This document shows, piece after piece, positions 51,788-52,567 of a stretch of 52,567 bases of DNA (its first letter is position 1; every line of letters starts with the position of its first letter). The notes below the pieces were generated by a model. It was not told the origin of the DNA. It made no database searches and saw only the letters and a program-made list of their open reading frames with translations. The DNA is from Polaromonas sp. 39-63-25 (GTDB lineage Bacteria; Pseudomonadota; Gammaproteobacteria; Burkholderiales; Burkholderiaceae_C). Position numbers and translations under genes: made by a program. The DNA lies in the NCBI RefSeq assembly GCF_002278925.1, contig NZ_NCJH01000022.1, positions 1-52,567 on the forward strand, in the 5' to 3' direction.

Positions 51788-52567
51788 ATGGCCAGAGCCG
51801 GAATCTACAAGTCGGAAGTGCTGCGTGCCCGCGATAAATTGCGGGCCACGGGGCGCAATCCGTCCATCGATGCGGTGCGCGAAGAGCTAGGCAGCGGCTC
51901 CAAAACCACCATCCATCGTTACCTGAAGGAGATCGAGGAAGAGGAAGGCGGGGCCACCGGCAGCCGCGTGGCCGTCAGCGAGGCCATCCAGGACCTGGTG
52001 GGCCGCCTGGCGGCCCGCGTCAACGAGGAAGCGGAAGCGCGGGTCACCGCGGCGCAGGCCAGGCACGCCGAGCAGCTCAGCCAGCAGCAGCAAGCCGCCG
52101 CGGCCCTGAAAACCGAGGCACAGTCCATCCGCGGGCAGCTGGAGCAAACCCAGCGCACCCTGGCCGATGAAAAGACCGCTCACGGCAAAACCAGCGAGGC
52201 GCTCAGCACTAAAACCCTGGAAAACACGCAGCTCGCTCAGCAGGTGGCGGATCTGCAGGAGCGCATCGCGGCCGAAGAACGCCATCGCCAGTCCCTGGAA
52301 GAAAAACACCAGCATGCGCGCCAAGCGCTGGAGCATTTCCGGCAATCCACCAAGGAGCAGCGCGACCAGGACCAGCGCAAGCATGAGCAGCAGGTGCAGT
52401 ACCTGCAGGCCGAGTTGCGCGCCGTGAACGAGACCTTGGCTACCAAGCAGCAGGAGGCCGTCCACACGCTTCAGGACAACGCGCGCCTGCTGGGCGATTT
52501 GTCTCGCGCCCAGGGCGATCTGCACCAGGCCCACGAAGAGGTGCGCGGCCTGCGGCCGCTCAAGGAT
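51788..52567 (+). CDS. kfrA: KfrA-like plasmid DNA-binding protein (partial)
   Basis: From ATG 51788 (GAGGTGAGCC upstream) the frame stays open to the right edge, 260 residues so far. The N-terminus is a KfrA-type DNA-binding domain (RAGIYKSEVLRARDKLRATG and SIDAVREELGSGSKTTIHRY). From about residue 60 it is a long Ala/Gln/Glu/Leu coiled coil (QARHAEQLSQQQQAAAALKT). KfrA is an autoregulated plasmid accessory protein linked to partition and stability in IncP-type plasmids. This supports a plasmid or plasmid-derived setting. The C-terminus lies outside the window. Confidence 0.88.
   Translation, partial: MARAGIYKSEVLRARDKLRATGRNPSIDAVREELGSGSKTTIHRYLKEIEEEEGGATGSRVAVSEAIQDLVGRLAARVNEEAEARVTAAQARHAEQLSQQQQAAAALKTEAQSIRGQLEQTQRTLADEKTAHGKTSEALSTKTLENTQLAQQVADLQERIAAEERHRQSLEEKHQHARQALEHFRQSTKEQRDQDQRKHEQQVQYLQAELRAVNETLATKQQEAVHTLQDNARLLGDLSRAQGDLHQAHEEVRGLRPLKD

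Overview
The window (about 52.6 kb, GC-rich) looks like an accessory region of a betaproteobacterium, probably Burkholderiales (Comamonadaceae or Cupriavidus-like). The gene families and their mer, pbr and czc order resemble metal-resistance islands of that group; this is a judgement from memory, not a search. A kfrA-type gene running off the right edge, a toxin-antitoxin pair, a tyrosine recombinase, an IS21-family element and a Tn3-family transposase suggest a plasmid or integrated mobile element. I saw no rRNA, tRNA or CRISPR array.

Layout. 1-7.3 kb: mobile-element zone. A small lipoprotein gene is split by a complete IS21-type element (istA/istB, 186-2798, 5-bp target duplication) and also carries a one-base frameshift. 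A small basic membrane protein, a cut methyltransferase fragment and a full-length Tn3-family transposase with puzzling repeats follow. 7.3-9.0 kb: an unrecognised protein and a tyrosine recombinase. 9.2-19.9 kb: copper block. A two-component system (copR/copS type) diverges from a small periplasmic protein and a CusF-like chaperone. These converge on a long minus-strand operon: 105-aa periplasmic protein, outer-membrane factor, multicopper oxidase, cupredoxin, CusF-like chaperone, small membrane protein and Cu/Ag P-type ATPase. 19.9-22.0 kb: YkvA-like protein, EamA transporter with a His-rich tail, methyltransferase. 22.1-23.5 kb: merR-merT-merP-GDCCVxC, with no merA. 23.5-31.2 kb: cusCBA between small Cys-containing secreted proteins, then a cusF-like gene with an in-frame stop. 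31.2-32.6 kb: arsR-arsI-arsC without an arsenic pump. 32.6-34.0 kb: decayed mosaic DNA. 34.0-42.3 kb: czcI-czcCBA, PII-like protein, MgtC-like protein, zinc-ribbon protein, CDF exporter. 42.6-50.5 kb: nadE, then a pbrR/pbrABC/pbrT lead-type block. 50.5-52.6 kb: small orphan protein, RelE/HigB-like toxin with Xre antitoxin, kfrA start.

How the genes work together (inferred from families). Cytoplasmic metal is pumped out by P-type ATPases (Cu/Ag at 12.4 kb, Pb/Cd/Zn at 44 kb) and a CDF exporter. Periplasmic metal is bound by CusF-like chaperones and a cupredoxin, oxidised by the multicopper oxidase, and expelled by two tripartite RND systems. Lead is probably handled as in Cupriavidus pbr: PbrA export and PbrB phosphatase, with the LspA-like PbrC and the uptake permease PbrT. 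Sensors are CopRS-, MerR-, PbrR- and ArsR-type.

The least-explained parts are the PII-like/MgtC/zinc-ribbon genes between CzcA and CzcD, the two paralogous small basic membrane proteins, the CC-tailed secreted proteins beside cusCBA, the five-domain N-terminus of the PbrA-like ATPase, and the merA-less mer operon whose merT start lies at the predicted transcription start.
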